Notes under the pieces: model-generated
Told to the model about the DNA's origin: nothing
What the model saw: only the letters and a program-made list of their open reading frames with translations
The model's database searches: none
Translations under genes and position numbers: made by a program
Assembly (NCBI GenBank): GCA_024663395.1
Contig: JANFAH010000002.1
Coordinates: forward strand, 2,170,001-2,234,000
Direction of reading: 5' to 3'
DNA: 64,000 nt
From: Pisolithus tinctorius
Lineage: Eukaryota; Basidiomycota; Agaricomycetes; Boletales; Pisolithaceae
Shown: positions 1-10,981 of the stretch, in pieces
Position numbering within the stretch: the stretch's first letter is position 1
How the letters are laid out: every line of letters starts with the position of its first letter

Positions 1-185
1 AATGTAAGTTTGCACCTTTCACACTTCTATGAGATTCCAATGTTGGAGAGAGTCATCCAACACCAGGTCAAACTCACAAAAAAGGATCAGGATTATAGCC
101 TTGAAGGAGTCGCTTCGTATATGTGTGGTACCAACAACTCCATGAAAGGCACAGGAAAGACGGTGTGCAGTGATCCTTAAACGAG

Positions 186-1523
186 ATGCCTCCAGTGATT
201 GGAGTCAAGTGCCATCGCTACCATGGTTCCAAGGTCTATTGGCACGTGGTTGGACGTACAGTGGGTTCTCGCCACGGAATAGATTGGCACTGTTGCAGGT
301 GGGAAGTGGCTTCGTCAGGGCCTGCTGTCTTCACAGCACCCGGATCAAAAGATGCAGCATTCATCCCAGCCTCTAGGCTCTGATGCTGTCATTTCCCTAC
401 TCCAACCAGCATCCACTCCCACCCACGGCTTCTGGTGTACCACTCGCCGCAGCCTCAGATAACTCCAAGCCAACCTCAACCACTGCCATATCTGATTCAT
501 CTACAACTGCCACCTCATAGCACATCATTGAGTAATGGTAATCTAACTCACGACAATTGTTTGGTATGTTGCATGAGCCTGGAAACATGGACCCCATGTG
601 CCTCGGCTGCCCCAACCACAAACCTTCCCCCTTCGTTACCCTCCAGAGATGAGGGAGAGCTGCATCCTGATTGTCCACTTACTACATATTCCCCTGACTC
701 CCCTTCAGTCATGTTGGCCCTCGCTCAATTAGATGACCACATTTGTGAAATGTCTGCGCAACTTGAGGCTTCGAAAGCTGAATGAAAGGCCCTCGTTGCG
801 GCCACAGCAAGACAAAACCGGGTATGCTTCTGCATTCTCATGATACTGCTGTGTGGTTCATCCTAAGCCAGGTAACGTCTGGCATGAAGGCACGTAATAT
901 GGAAGATATTCTAAGGATAGAAGATGAGTGTGTCCGGTATGTTCATATTCATTTTTGTTCCTTACTCTCATGTACTGATTCCGACACAGATTGTCAGCTC
1001 AAGTCTGCCACCTTCAACAGCAGATGGACAAGGCCAAGGCTGATGCAAGATCTCACGAAGAAGAGCTTTTGAAAGAGATTGAACTCTTACAGTCTCGGGT
1101 CAGGCGATCGTCTTCTGTGAGTGTTTCAGTTGGGTTATTGGAATCTAAGAGACCCACGTATTACAGCCACTGTTCCCCATCGATGCCAGTATAGCAGAAG
1201 AAAGTATGGAACTTGCGACACCTCTTCAACCTACTATGCTTTTATCCATACAGAATCACAATACCCCACCAGAACCAATCGACCCTTCCCTTATACCACT
1301 GCCCTTCTCCCCTGTGCAAACGTCATCTCCGACTTTTTTGCCTCGATGTGTTTCTTCACAAAGTCCTACCCCTGCCGATATACAACGAGTGGAAGATGCC
1401 CTTATGACAGCTAGAGAAAATCTAGCACAGAAGGAAAATGCACTAGCTCAGTTGCGAATGGAGGTCGAAGATCTGCAACGACAAATACCACTCCCTAGTC
1501 CATCACAAGACAGGGAAGCATGA
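186..1523 (+). pseudogene. Spliced coiled-coil protein gene, degraded (copy 1)
   Basis: No known family recognised. A Trp/His/Cys-rich exon (186-383) is followed by a Ser/Thr/Pro-rich stretch and then by heptad-like Glu/Lys/Leu segments typical of a coiled coil. Two short introns can be placed. Intron 822-871 starts GTATGC and ends CAG; intron 937-989 starts GTATGT and ends CAG. They join a 65-nt exon in frame to the helix around CHLQQQMDKAKADA. The gene ends at TGA 1521-1523. A premature TGA at 783-785 corresponds to CAA in the second copy (29047-29049), which implies ancestral CGA. The gene is convergent with the zinc-finger gene on the other strand, with about 180 bp between stop codons. 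The true start is unknown and may lie left of the window. Confidence 0.5.
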
Positions 1524-1702
1524 TGCTTGGATTGTGAATGTAAATCTCTCTTTCTCTTCTTTTTTTTGGCTATCGATTTGCTTTCATGATTATCTATCCA
1601 TTATATTCCCTTGTGTATTCTGTTACTATATGGACTTGTTGTCTTGCTTATCTGTTTTGCGTATTGGTGTCAATTTAGCATATCTGGGCATGGTAATAGT
1701 AT

Positions 1703-2530
1703 CTACTGTCCCCTGCCTTTCTTCTGCTGCTGTTTGCCATGTGTGTTAGGGTCTTTGGGAGGAGGAACATGTTGCAGGTTGGGAAATTGCATATTTTTCC
1801 AAGGGTGTGCTGGATCTGGAGGTTGCTTCACGTAGCTTATTTCTTTTGGAGGGGGAGGGATTCTATGGGGCTCTTCCAGAGCGGGAGATGGTGGATGCAA
1901 GGAAATGGGTGTGTTAGTGTATGATGACATGGTTACTTTCTTTGTTGTGTTGTTCAATGACATTACTTTATGGCTTGACTGGGGACCGGTGGCCATGCCC
2001 TTGCATGCTCCCTGTGTACCGCCGGCACTGGGAAGCATGGGGAATGTGCCCTCTGCCTTGCGAGCCTCCATGATAGCTCGTTGCCGTTCCTCGTCCTCTT
2101 TCACGACCTGCATACACAGCTCGTCCTGTATCTGGGCGACTAATGTCAGGCGATGGCTATTGTCAAGGAACAACTCGCCACAATGCAGGCAGGCATAGTG
2201 CGGTAAGTTGAGATTGCAAAGAATGAGGCTGCAGCCATAGCAAAGGGGAACGTAGGTAGATAGATCGTGTTCCCTGGCTGAACCAGTTGGCAGCCCACAT
2301 ACAGAGATCCTGAGCACTGTCCTGGCAGTGGGGAGAGTGATCGGATATGTACCCAAACAGAAACAGCTGCCTGTGGGGTCTTTCTCCTTCCCAGAAGTGT
2401 ATTCTATGTTGTGAAGGCACGTTTCGAGTGCTGAGACAGCCTTACTTTTGGGAGGCCCTTGCCCCTTTCCTTTGGCTTGTTGCTTTGCAGGGAGGGGTTG
2501 TGCTGGTATACAATCAGATACAAGGGATCC
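1703..2530 (-). pseudogene. TRIP4/RQT4-type C2HC5 zinc-finger protein, C-terminal part (copy 1)
   Basis: The product resembles the zinc-finger region of activating signal cointegrator 1 (TRIP4 in animals, Rqt4 in yeast), a subunit of the complex acting on collided ribosomes. Visible: a basic Gln/Lys stretch, then CFC, then after an intron a CYGC pair, LNLPHYAC and a further CxxC-like pair (here CLHC), followed by a Glu/Arg helix containing EARKAEGTFP and a Pro-rich tail. The intron spans 2278-2352 (GTACAT to CAG) and restores the frame between CFC and the second Cys pair. Only the C-terminal half of a normal ASC-1 gene is present; no N-terminal part was found upstream. The second copy is at 29964-30795. 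Family assignment comes from the motif pattern; function at this locus is unknown and it is probably not expressed as a full protein. Confidence 0.65.
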
Positions 2531-2718
2531 AGACGATGTCCAGGGCGTTCAGTGCATGTTTGGGGTCAAAGTGAGAGTGCGGAATCGGCTTGGTTTCCAT
2601 GTCTGCATACAACTCGTCACAGCCTCAGATAACTCTGAGCCAATCTTGACCACTGCCACCTCCGCTTCTTCCTCAACCAGTCAGACTTCCTTAATCACGG
2701 TCACTGCAATTTGTATAT

Positions 2719-3550
2719 TGCTCGTTCTTGTGGTCCTACTATTCTAAGCACCAAAACCCAAATCAACACCCTCTCCATCTCCCTGCCATGTAACATCGCA
2801 AATGATGCCTCATGTCATGACTCACTTCTCGAGCATTGGGGTCGCTAACCAGACGATGACGAAGGTAGCCAGGAAAGGAAATTATCCATGAGACAATGTG
2901 CCCCTTCAACTCCCACTAAGAAACTGGCAGCGATGTTCAGTCATTCTCTGAGTACTAACTCTAGGAAGAGATTATCCAAGAATTATCATTTTCGTGAACA
3001 CTAGTACGTATGCTCCCCAGTCACTGAGATGTACTTGTTGGGCAACAATAGGAATATATTTCAAAATTCACTTCCTGTGTGTTCAAGGTGTGTGTGGTAC
3101 GATTTTGGGGTGGTTGTAGAAAGCCTCTTTGAGTGGGACAAATGTGACTTCATGCGTGTTAGATCTGAGTGTAGCCTGGGAGACACAGCACCATCCCATT
3201 CATTTCATATGTGGCACGAGGCAGTTGTGAACAGCAACTGACATCATATCAGCAGCCCTATGAGCATGCACATGCCCTTCATTGAAGAGAGGCATCGGTT
3301 GTTCCGCAGACGTGAATTTCGCCAACAAGGGTCCCCACCAGCGATGAAGTTGGCGAGTGACCAAGATCAGCTATGGGTTGGCATAGGCAGTACCCGCAGG
3401 TTCACCAACAAGACCAGTTCCAGGAGGAGAGATAGCCACTTTCCCACATGAACTGCAGCCTTGCATCACGGGATCAGGTGAACATACAGTATCACAGGGT
3501 ATCACTGTTGTGTTGGTGCAAGGGGGGACTCACTAAGAACCTTGAGTACT
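2719..3550. other. Intergenic, nothing recognised
   Basis: This lies between the segmental repeat and the first chromovirus. Only short open frames occur (3029-3241 and 3260-3451), without recognisable motifs, splice structure or repeats elsewhere in the window. Confidence 0.5.
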
Positions 3551-3555
3551 TGGGG
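3551..3555. repeat. Target-site duplication TGGGG, left
   Basis: Five bases immediately outside the left LTR. They are identical to 11650-11654 immediately outside the right LTR. Confidence 0.9.
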
Positions 3556-4223
3556 TGTTATGCCGACGACTCGTATCGTGCCACGAATCGAGTGCGATGA
3601 GGCACAAGCACGTGACTGCGCAAGAGTGGTGCGTAATTTAACTTTACTAGCGGCGGAACACTAGTCTTGGCCAATTGAAGTCGTACTGGTGAGTCCTTGT
3701 TGGTACAATGCGCAGAGCTAAGGGTGGTTGCAAAGTAGATTTCGAATGGGAGACCAGTACGATACATGCAGGTTTATATACGTATGTACAGTACTGCAGG
3801 TCAAACATTTGAATACTCGTATAGTCGTTCACCCGAGTCTGAACAAGGCAAGACGGAGTCATTGCGACGTGGGCGCGAGGGTAGACGGCTATGCGAGAGG
3901 GATTAAATGCAAGGGTAAACGAGGGACTAGCCACGTATCTATGAAGCAAGTGGAGCGTTCACCCGGGGTGAACGCATCACATGACCGCATGGATCAGGGC
4001 CACCAGCAGATCACAGAAGGAAGGGGAAGCAGACATGATGTCCAGATATAGTACAATGCGGGGTTGACAGGGGTCAACCATAAAAGGAAACAGAAAGGGG
4101 AAACGTACAGAACGCAAGACATAGTCTTGCGGAAAGGTAAGAGAATGTTCCCTGAGGTGGGACGGCATGCAAACGTATGACGTAAGTGTCTGCAAAAGGG
4201 AGAAATGTGAGCGCAGTGTAACA
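3556..4223 (-). repeat. LTR (3' LTR of element 1)
   Basis: 668 bp beginning TGTTATGCC and ending GTAACA, with the same length as the other LTR. A TATATAAA box read on the minus strand lies at 3773-3780. Differences from 10982-11649 are almost all C/T or G/A changes at CpG sites; one transversion is evident early in the LTR. Confidence 0.93.
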
Positions 4224-4236
4224 TCACCCCCCTCTC
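4224..4236 (-). promoter_or_regulatory. Polypurine tract of element 1
   Basis: Read on the minus strand it is GAGAGGGGGGTGA, ending directly at the 3' LTR. This is the expected place and composition for the plus-strand primer of reverse transcription. The ORF3 stop codon lies inside it. Confidence 0.85.
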
Positions 4237-5699
4237 AAGGCCTGAGGTCCTCCGAAGGCGAGTAGAGGCCTTGTTGTACCCAGGAGCGGATTTCGGAGTT
4301 AGTTGCCACTGCGAGCTGGGCAGTTAGTCGACCAATGTCCAAGGCATGAACATCGGTAGCAGGCAAACTGGTGGAGGGGATGCTGCCAATCGACGGGAAC
4401 GAGCCCACCAAATTCTCTCTTGCTGAGGGCAGAAACAGGTATAGGGATGAAGGGAGCTGCCGGTAGAGCTCTTGATGTCTGAGTAGCATTAAAGATGGCT
4501 CTTCCAGCAGCATCTCCTCGGGCCTGGGTGAAGAAGTCGAGCCAGTCGTGGGGGGATCCATTGAATGGGACAGATGCGAGCGAGTCTGTGATGGCTTGAA
4601 AGTGTTCTCAACCCTGGCCCGGTATAACCTTCTCCCAGCAATCGCGACACCTCGTTTCGACATCTCTGACAACCTCTCCGCTTCCTCCGGGTCCATGTTG
4701 TACCGACCTTCTGAGACCGGTTTCTTCTCCCGCGACCTTCCGTGTTTCCTCTCTGTTAGGGTCCGAAGGTAGGCCTGATCCTCCAGACGCTGCTTGATGC
4801 GTCGGAGGGAGGAGCCCACGGACCACAACGTCGAGGGGAGTTCGGTCGAGGAAGGCTCAAAAGGAGGAGATGAGGGAAGGACCGTAGTCTTCGTGAACGA
4901 TTTTGACGACGGCTTCCTGGGTCTTCAGTGTCTCCTGGAGGATGGCGGAGTTGGCTTTGTCGATGTCTTCATATGTATGCGCTTCAAAACTCCCTTCCGC
5001 CGTAGCCACCTGGTCATGAACGCGCTTACCGATTATTTCTGAGCTTCTGAAGATCTTAGACAGCACCTGTAAATGCTCGTGGTGTTCTCCTGCTCTCCAG
5101 CTGTGTGATTCCCACCGCTTGAAGTCGTTAAGCAGCCGCACGTAACCGAGGAAGACACTTGCCTCAGGAGCCACCCACTTTCCCGTAGAGGGGGCTGCGG
5201 GAGCGACCGAGGGGGCCGAGAGACCGGCCGGTGCGACGGAAGGTGCTGGAGCGGATGGGCCAGCACAAGGGAGCGGGGAGGGGGATCTGTAACCAGCCTG
5301 GGAGAGTGGGGGGGTGTTGCAGGCTCTGAAAGTGGGGTCATAGTGAGGCTCAGGTGTCCCCAAGTGAGCCTTGGACTTTCCCTTGCAGGCATCCTTGCAA
5401 GCTCTCTGCGAGGAGGGGACCGAGCAGATGACCGGGTATGGGTATGGGCGTGTAGCGGAGGTGACAGAGTCGTGAAGGGGTTGGTAGGTACTGCCATGTG
5501 GGGAGTTGGCAGATACTGCGGGGGATACGGGTCGTACTGCTCTGGGGGAGCATACTGGTGGTTCTGAGAGGCGAGGTGGGGGGCTGGCATAGCTATGGAA
5601 GTAGGGACAGGAAGGGTCATAGGGTTCATCGATATCGGCATGGAAGTCATTGTCGAAATAGTCGGAGCCGGGGTTTTCAGTGTTGGGGGTGTAGGACAT
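4235..5699 (-). pseudogene. ORF3 of chromovirus element 1, frameshifted
   Basis: An extra coding region between the chromodomain and the 3' LTR, on the same strand as pol. ATG at 5699-5697 lies 8 nt after the chromodomain stop. Part one runs to 4857 (about 280 residues): acidic start, a long Pro/Ser-rich stretch with repeated PSAPAPSVAP-like motifs, then a helical region rich in Trp, His and Glu. It ends at TGA directly after a T4 run. Shifting one base there opens the remaining frame to 4235 (about 207 residues), basic and helical, ending LRP. A single protein of roughly 490 residues is therefore inferred. No membrane segment, zinc knuckle or enzyme motif is seen and the family is not recognised. 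An accessory or structural role is possible but unsupported. Confidence 0.6.
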
Positions 5700-5706
5700 A
5701 GCGAGT

Positions 5707-5955
5707 TTAGAGACCGTGGACGCACTTGTACTCCCCAAGAACCTCTGGGGCATTTATAAGGTTGTCCTCGCTTTCCCAGCTGTTCTGGGAGTGCGGGTAA
5801 CCAAGCCATTTGACGAGGTAGAGGTATTTTTGCTGCGGGGTTACACTGGGCTCTTTAGACGATGACTTGACTTTGCGCGCATGTTTGTGCTTAAGTATAG
5901 CTTCGACCTCCCATTCGTTCTCGTCTCCTACCAGTTCTGGTGGAGGCGGGGGTTT
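5707..5955 (-). pseudogene. Chromodomain tail of chromovirus integrase, shifted out of frame
   Basis: Minus-strand translation gives a chromodomain: WEVEAILKHK, a charged loop, then KYLYLVKWLGYP and NSWESEDNL. Aromatic residues of the methyl-lysine cage are in place. Chromodomains at the integrase C-terminus are thought to direct integration to heterochromatin. The upstream integrase frame ends at TAG near 5928, whereas this frame enters through a Pro-rich linker. The two are joined if one C is restored in the C5 run (plus-strand G5 at 5948-5952), so a 1-nt deletion separated the domain from pol. It ends at TAA 5709-5707. Confidence 0.8.
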
Positions 5956-8900
5956 GCTGGGCCATACTCGTGTGTTTCGACAAAAGGGGTAAGCTTCGAC
6001 GCGTGGAACACGGGGTGAATCCGCCAGCTAGGGGGTAGCTGCAGCTTGTAGGCGACCGGGCTGATCTGTTCGGAAATTACAAACGGGCCGTGGTGTCGGG
6101 GCGCAAGCTTCTTCGACGGAACTTCTCTTTTTAGGTCAGAAGCATCAAGCCAAACCTTATCTCCTACGGAGAACTCCATATAAGTCCCTTTTGATTTCAT
6201 CTTCATTAACTCCTGCGCTTCTTTATGAGCAATTATCGCAGCGTCCCGATTGGCGGCCAGCTGCTCGAGTCGATCACCTGCAAGCGACTCCTGCGGGGGT
6301 TGCCCCATAGGGTATGGTGCGGGGTCGAATCCGTACATGAGTGAATATGGCGTTTGGTTATGGGACGAGTGCACACGCGAGTTGTGCGCCATTTGTGCGT
6401 CAGGGAGTTTTGTATGCCAGTTATGGGGGTCCGTGTCTGCATACATGCGGAGGTAGGTCCCGACTTCTTGGTTTACACGTTCGGCCTCGCCATTGGTCTG
6501 CAGGTGGTACGCGGTGGAGGCCTTCAATTTGATTCCAAGGGAACGGTAGAGATCCCGAGTAAAGGCGGAGACGAATTGAGGTCCGCGGTCCGAAATGACA
6601 GCCTCTGGGACACCCCAGTGCAGGTAGACGTAAGCGTGATACAGGTTGGCTATGCCGACGCTATCTATCGTTTTAGCAGTCGGCAAGAAGAACACGCCTT
6701 TAGTGAGCCCTTGGTCCACAATGGTGAGGATAGAGTCATACTTGCCGCCGGACAGGGGCAAGTCGGTAACCAGATCCATCGAGATCTGTTTGAAGGGGAA
6801 GGGGTTCTTTGCTACGTCATGCAGGGTAACTGGGGGTGTCGTCGGATGCGTGTTGACCTTGTTGGCTTGGCACGAAGGGCAACCTTTGCAGTAGTTCCGG
6901 ATGGACTGGTACATGCCAGGCCACCAGACATACTTGTTCATTTTCTTCGTCATCGCCTTCACTCCAGGGTGTCCGAAAGCAGGGGTATCATGGTACTGCC
7001 GAAGGACGTCTTGGCGGACTGGTTCCGGCACAAAGATCCTTCTTCCTTTTCTTCTGACTCCGTCAGACCCTTCTGTTGTTTCCGGGGCGGAGAGGGACGC
7101 GGAGGTCTTTTTCACCTCCTGGTACAGGTCAGCATTGAGCTGGAACACGCGTCCTTCACCTTTCCGAGTCTTTGTTGTCCTCTCAGATGGGTGCTCGGTA
7201 GGGTTTTTGTCCTCGAAGGAGACTTTCTGAATGGGTGGGGGAGCCTCTGGAGGCTCTGAAGTGGTTCGGTCGATCTTAAAGAGGGAAACAACGGAGGGTC
7301 TCACCCCCCCCTCAAGCCAAACGGCCTTTGGAAGTAGGGTGGAGACGGTCTCCGGCTTGGCATTGAAATCCAAGCAGCGTGAGAGGGTGTCAGCAGCAGA
7401 ATTTTTGGTTCCTGCTATGTGGACGAATTGCAACAGGTACTCCTGTAGGGTAGCTTGCCAGCGGGCTTGTCAGGCTGTAAGCTTTTGTGGTTGTGCATAG
7501 TACGTGATATTTTGGTGGTCTGTATAGACCCGAGTCGGCTCTGGCGGAGATAGGAGGTAAGGGCGCCATTGCTTGAGGGTGCGCATTACCGCGAGCATTT
7601 CCAGGTCATAGACCTGATAGTTCTGTTCTGCTCCGGTCAGTGACTGAGACATATACGCACAGGGGTGGAGTATCCCCGAGTCGTCGGCTTGTGACAGGAC
7701 GGCACCAGTGCCGAGCTTTGAGGCATCGGTGTGGAGTATGAAGGGCTTCCGGAGGTCCGGAAGACGAAGGACTGGTTTGGACGAGAGGGCCTTCTTGAGG
7801 GCTTCGAAAGCGGAGCTTTGCTCCGGGCCCCAAGTCCATTTTGCGTTTTTCTTGGAAAGGTCGTGTAGCAGTCGGGCGGTCTGCAAAAAGCCGGAAATGA
7901 ACTGTCGGTAGAAGTTGCAGAAGCCTAAGAAGGACCGAAGTTCCTTGAGAGTCGTCGGCACGGGCCATGTTTTGATGGCTTCGATTTTAATTTCTGACGG
8001 TTCGTATTGACCCTGACGGATCACGAACCCCAAGAACTCTATTTCCTCGGCTTCGAAGGTGCACTTCTTCAGCTTCAGGCGGAGGTGTTCCTTTGCGGCG
8101 ATTTGCAGGAAGCGGCGAACTGCTTCATGAAGCCCTTCCTTGGTTTTCGAGTGTATGGTGACATCATCCATGAAAATGATGGCCTTTCTCTCGTTCTTGA
8201 GTTCTCCGAACGTATGGTCCATGTACCTTTGGAAAGTAGGCGGTGAATTACACTGCCCAAAGAACATTACCGTTGGTTCAAAGAGTCCTCTAGGGGTTAT
8301 GAATGCCCCTTTCCATTCGTCGCCCTCCTTTACCCTTATGTTTGTGAAGCCCCAGCGAACGTCAAACTTGGTGAAGTAACGAGAGCCAGCAAGTTCGTCA
8401 AGGAGGGTCTTGACATCGGGGAGAGGGTACGAGTCGATGATGGTGTGAGAGTTCAGGTATCTGTAGTCCTGGATGAGTCTCCTTTTTCCGTCTTTCTTTC
8501 CTATGAAAAAGACAGGGGCTGCTTGTGAAGATTTCGAGGGGCGGATCTTTCCACACTTGAGGTTTTCTTCGATGAACTCATCAAGGCCCTTGAGTTCGTC
8601 GAGCGAGAGCGGGTAGATGGCTCCTTTCTTCGGATGGAAGCCGGGCTTCAGGCATATTTCGTGGTCGAGGAAACCTCGATGTGGCGGAAGAGGGATTTCT
8701 TCTTTGGAGAAGACCACCGAGAAATCCCGGTATTCCGAAGGTAAATTAACCTCTGCTTGTATGTGAGAAGCTTCGAGTTTCGTAGAAATGGAGGTATGGG
8801 TTATTTTTATGGTCCTGGCGAAGTCGGTTCCACAGACACGGTTTTTCCTATCGAGACCGTGGTCGAGTTCCCCCCATCCTATCAGCTTTCTGGAGGTCCA

Positions 8901-9335
8901 GCTGATTATGGGGTTGTGCTCTTTGAGCCAGGGCATTCCGAGAAGGAGGGACTCCCAATTTCCGAGCTTGAGGACATAGGCGTGAATGCGCATAGTTCTT
9001 CCCCAGATCTTGGCTCTGAAAGAAGCAATATGGGTGACCCAATCTCCGGTTTTGCCTTTGTAGCTCCTGGACTCCCATGGGCGGGCAATTTTTCGTGTCG
9101 GGATTTCGTATCTTTCGACTATAGCCGGATCAATGATGTTTGTTTCAGCGCCCGAGTCGAGGATGGTTTGGACAGTAGCGTTTTGTCGGTCGACGAGGTA
9201 AGTGAAACCAGCAATAGAAGTGATTGACATATCTTGTTTGTAATCATACACTTTCTCGGTCTCTATCTTAGCCTCTACTTTCCGGGATACTATGGGCTCT
9301 CTTCCTGACGCTACACCAGGGGAGCCTTTCAAAAA
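5928..9335 (-). pseudogene. pol: pol of chromovirus element 1 (PR-RT-RNase H-INT), one nonsense codon
   Basis: One frame from about 9335 to 5928 with a single stop, TGA at 7472-7470. Domains in order: aspartic protease (ILDSGAETNIID near residue 58), reverse transcriptase (FTKFDVRWGF; FMDD near residue 387), RNase H (LHTDASKLG near residue 537), then after the stop the integrase with its HHCC zinc domain (GHPG ... CKGCPSCQ) and a DDE triad seen in MDLVTDL, ISDRGPQF and GEAERVNQEV. The TGA falls in the conserved KLTA-x-QARW stretch, where Arg is usual, so CGA to TGA is the likely lesion. The frame overlaps the end of gag and lies in -1 relative to it; no ATG is present at the overlap, which suggests expression by frameshifting. 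Confidence 0.9.
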
Positions 9336-10798
9336 TCCAGTTGACCCTTGGCTCCACCATCGTCTGTGGGTTCGTCATTCTCCCCACAGTAATTGTTGGT
9401 CGGTTCTGAATCTTCCTCCTCTTCGGAATTCTTGTTGAACTCCTCGAGCATTGCCAGGATGCGAGTGCGGAATTTCTGGGCCAAGGAAGACTTACTGTTC
9501 GAGGGGCATTTGGACTTCATGTGCCCTGTCTTACCGCATCCATAACAAGTAGGAGCTTCGCTCTGTGATCGGACCTTGGACTTCCGATCAACATCCATGG
9601 CGTAAGGGTCTCGGTACGGAGTCTTTGGAAATGAAGAAGACAACTTTGATCCGTGAGAAGTTTGTTCTTGTTTCCATAAGTAGGAGCAGTCTTGGAAAGT
9701 TGCCTTTCCAGAGAAGACCTTTAGAGTAGCCATAGCCGCGTGCACTGAAGTAGCTTGGCGGATCCAGTCTTCTACTGTGTTGGGCTTGGGGCCTGACATG
9801 AGGATCCATTTGTTGACTTCTTCGTTAAGGCCTTTTCCAAAGAACATGGCGGCGGTGGTGTCCTTGGTGGAGATCTGGGCCTTGTTGAGGCAGTTGTGGA
9901 AGTCGGTGATGTACTCATCGAGGGAGCGGTCCCCTTGACGGATGGCCGACAGGTAGATTAGCGCAGTGGCCTTGGCATCCCCTACCTGGAAGGTTTCCTT
10001 TAGTTTTGCAACAAACTCATCCCATCCATCGAAGATTTTGAGATCGCCGAGAACCATGGTATTTTTGTTGACATAGGCTTCCGCGAAGGCCCGGGCTGAA
10101 CCACTGCCCATGTAAGAGAGGGCGAAGGCGATCTTGGACTGATCTTCATAGTAGATGTGTTCATTAGTGGCGAGGTAGAGTTTGACGCTGCTTAACCAGG
10201 CGGAGAAGTCCTGGTGTGCCCCATTATATGAGAAGGGCTTGTTCAAGCCGATTTCTTTCAGTCTGCTCCCCCTAGAGTTGCGATCCTTTCCTTTCTCCTC
10301 GGATCCTCGGGGAGGGCCTTTAGGCTTTTCCACATCTCGGTTGAACAGGGACTTGTAGAAGTGCGCAGCCATTTCAGGGGTTACCTTACTCTGACCGGCG
10401 AAGGGGTCTTGGAGGGAAAGTCCCTCAGTTTGGTGGGCGAGTTCTTCTGCCATTGGGTCGGCTGGAGCTGGTATGTAGATATCGGAAGAGTCGGATGGTA
10501 AGGGGTCCGCTGGTCCGGCTGGCCCTTGAGTTTCAGCGATGTCTGAGCCGAGAGGCTCCGGGTTTCGGTATGAAGTAAAGTTAACTGGTGAAGTCGATTC
10601 TGCCGCTTGCCCTAGTTGGGGCTTTACAGGTGGGTCTTCAAGACCTATACGAGGTTTGGGTGTGTCGACTGAAGGATGACGAATAAGTGGTCTCGCTTGG
10701 AGAACCTCTTTTCCTTTTCTGGATGGTACGGGAGGTTTGAACGAGGAGGCTGCTGATGGAGGCCTCCGACTTCCTTCTTCTTGGCAGTGCGAAGACAC
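9329..10798 (-). CDS. gag: gag of chromovirus element 1
   Basis: A 489-codon frame encoding the structural protein that packages element RNA. The N-terminal ~150 residues are Pro/Ser-rich and disordered. The middle contains the retrotransposon-gag fold (FSYNGAHQDFSAWLSSVK, then FDGWDEFVAKLKETF and RQGDRSLDEYITDF). A CCHC zinc knuckle, CYGCGKTGHMKSKC, lies near the C-terminus, followed by an acidic Glu/Asp tail. The codon at the 5' edge is GTG and the frame is closed upstream by TAG, so the natural ATG is missing or decayed. The stop TGA (9331-9329) follows directly after a T5 run shared with pol. Otherwise there is no internal stop. Confidence 0.88.
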   Translation of the reverse strand: MSSHCQEEGSRRPPSAASSFKPPVPSRKGKEVLQARPLIRHPSVDTPKPRIGLEDPPVKPQLGQAAESTSPVNFTSYRNPEPLGSDIAETQGPAGPADPLPSDSSDIYIPAPADPMAEELAHQTEGLSLQDPFAGQSKVTPEMAAHFYKSLFNRDVEKPKGPPRGSEEKGKDRNSRGSRLKEIGLNKPFSYNGAHQDFSAWLSSVKLYLATNEHIYYEDQSKIAFALSYMGSGSARAFAEAYVNKNTMVLGDLKIFDGWDEFVAKLKETFQVGDAKATALIYLSAIRQGDRSLDEYITDFHNCLNKAQISTKDTTAAMFFGKGLNEEVNKWILMSGPKPNTVEDWIRQATSVHAAMATLKVFSGKATFQDCSYLWKQEQTSHGSKLSSSFPKTPYRDPYAMDVDRKSKVRSQSEAPTCYGCGKTGHMKSKCPSNSKSSLAQKFRTRILAMLEEFNKNSEEEEDSEPTNNYCGENDEPTDDGGAKGQLDF

Positions 10799-10981
10799 GT
10801 TGACGGAGGGGAAGTTAGTGCCAAAGGTTAGGGGCTAGCTCACTGATGTTAAACCAGTGGTTCCTGATGAAGTGGCGGGAGGTGGACGTTTTGCAGGCTA
10901 TTTTGCCTAGCAAGGATTCCAGTCCACAGGTATCCAAAAGGTAATCCGGGCTTTGATGTGTCCAGGTGATTTGAAATCTTC

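Larger units (their letters stand above)
1..2718. repeat. Segmental direct repeat, copy 1
   Basis: This block aligns over its whole length with 28278-30957 in the same orientation, about 28.3 kb away. Similarity begins at or before base 1 and ends near 2718, where the two copies diverge just after a shared CTTCCTTAAT stretch. Many differences are CpG transitions, with a few small indels. Both copies keep the same two convergent genes, including introns, so the duplication was at DNA level and not through a processed mRNA. No LTRs or terminal inverted repeats were seen at the right edge, and the left edge lies outside the window. Confidence 0.85.
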
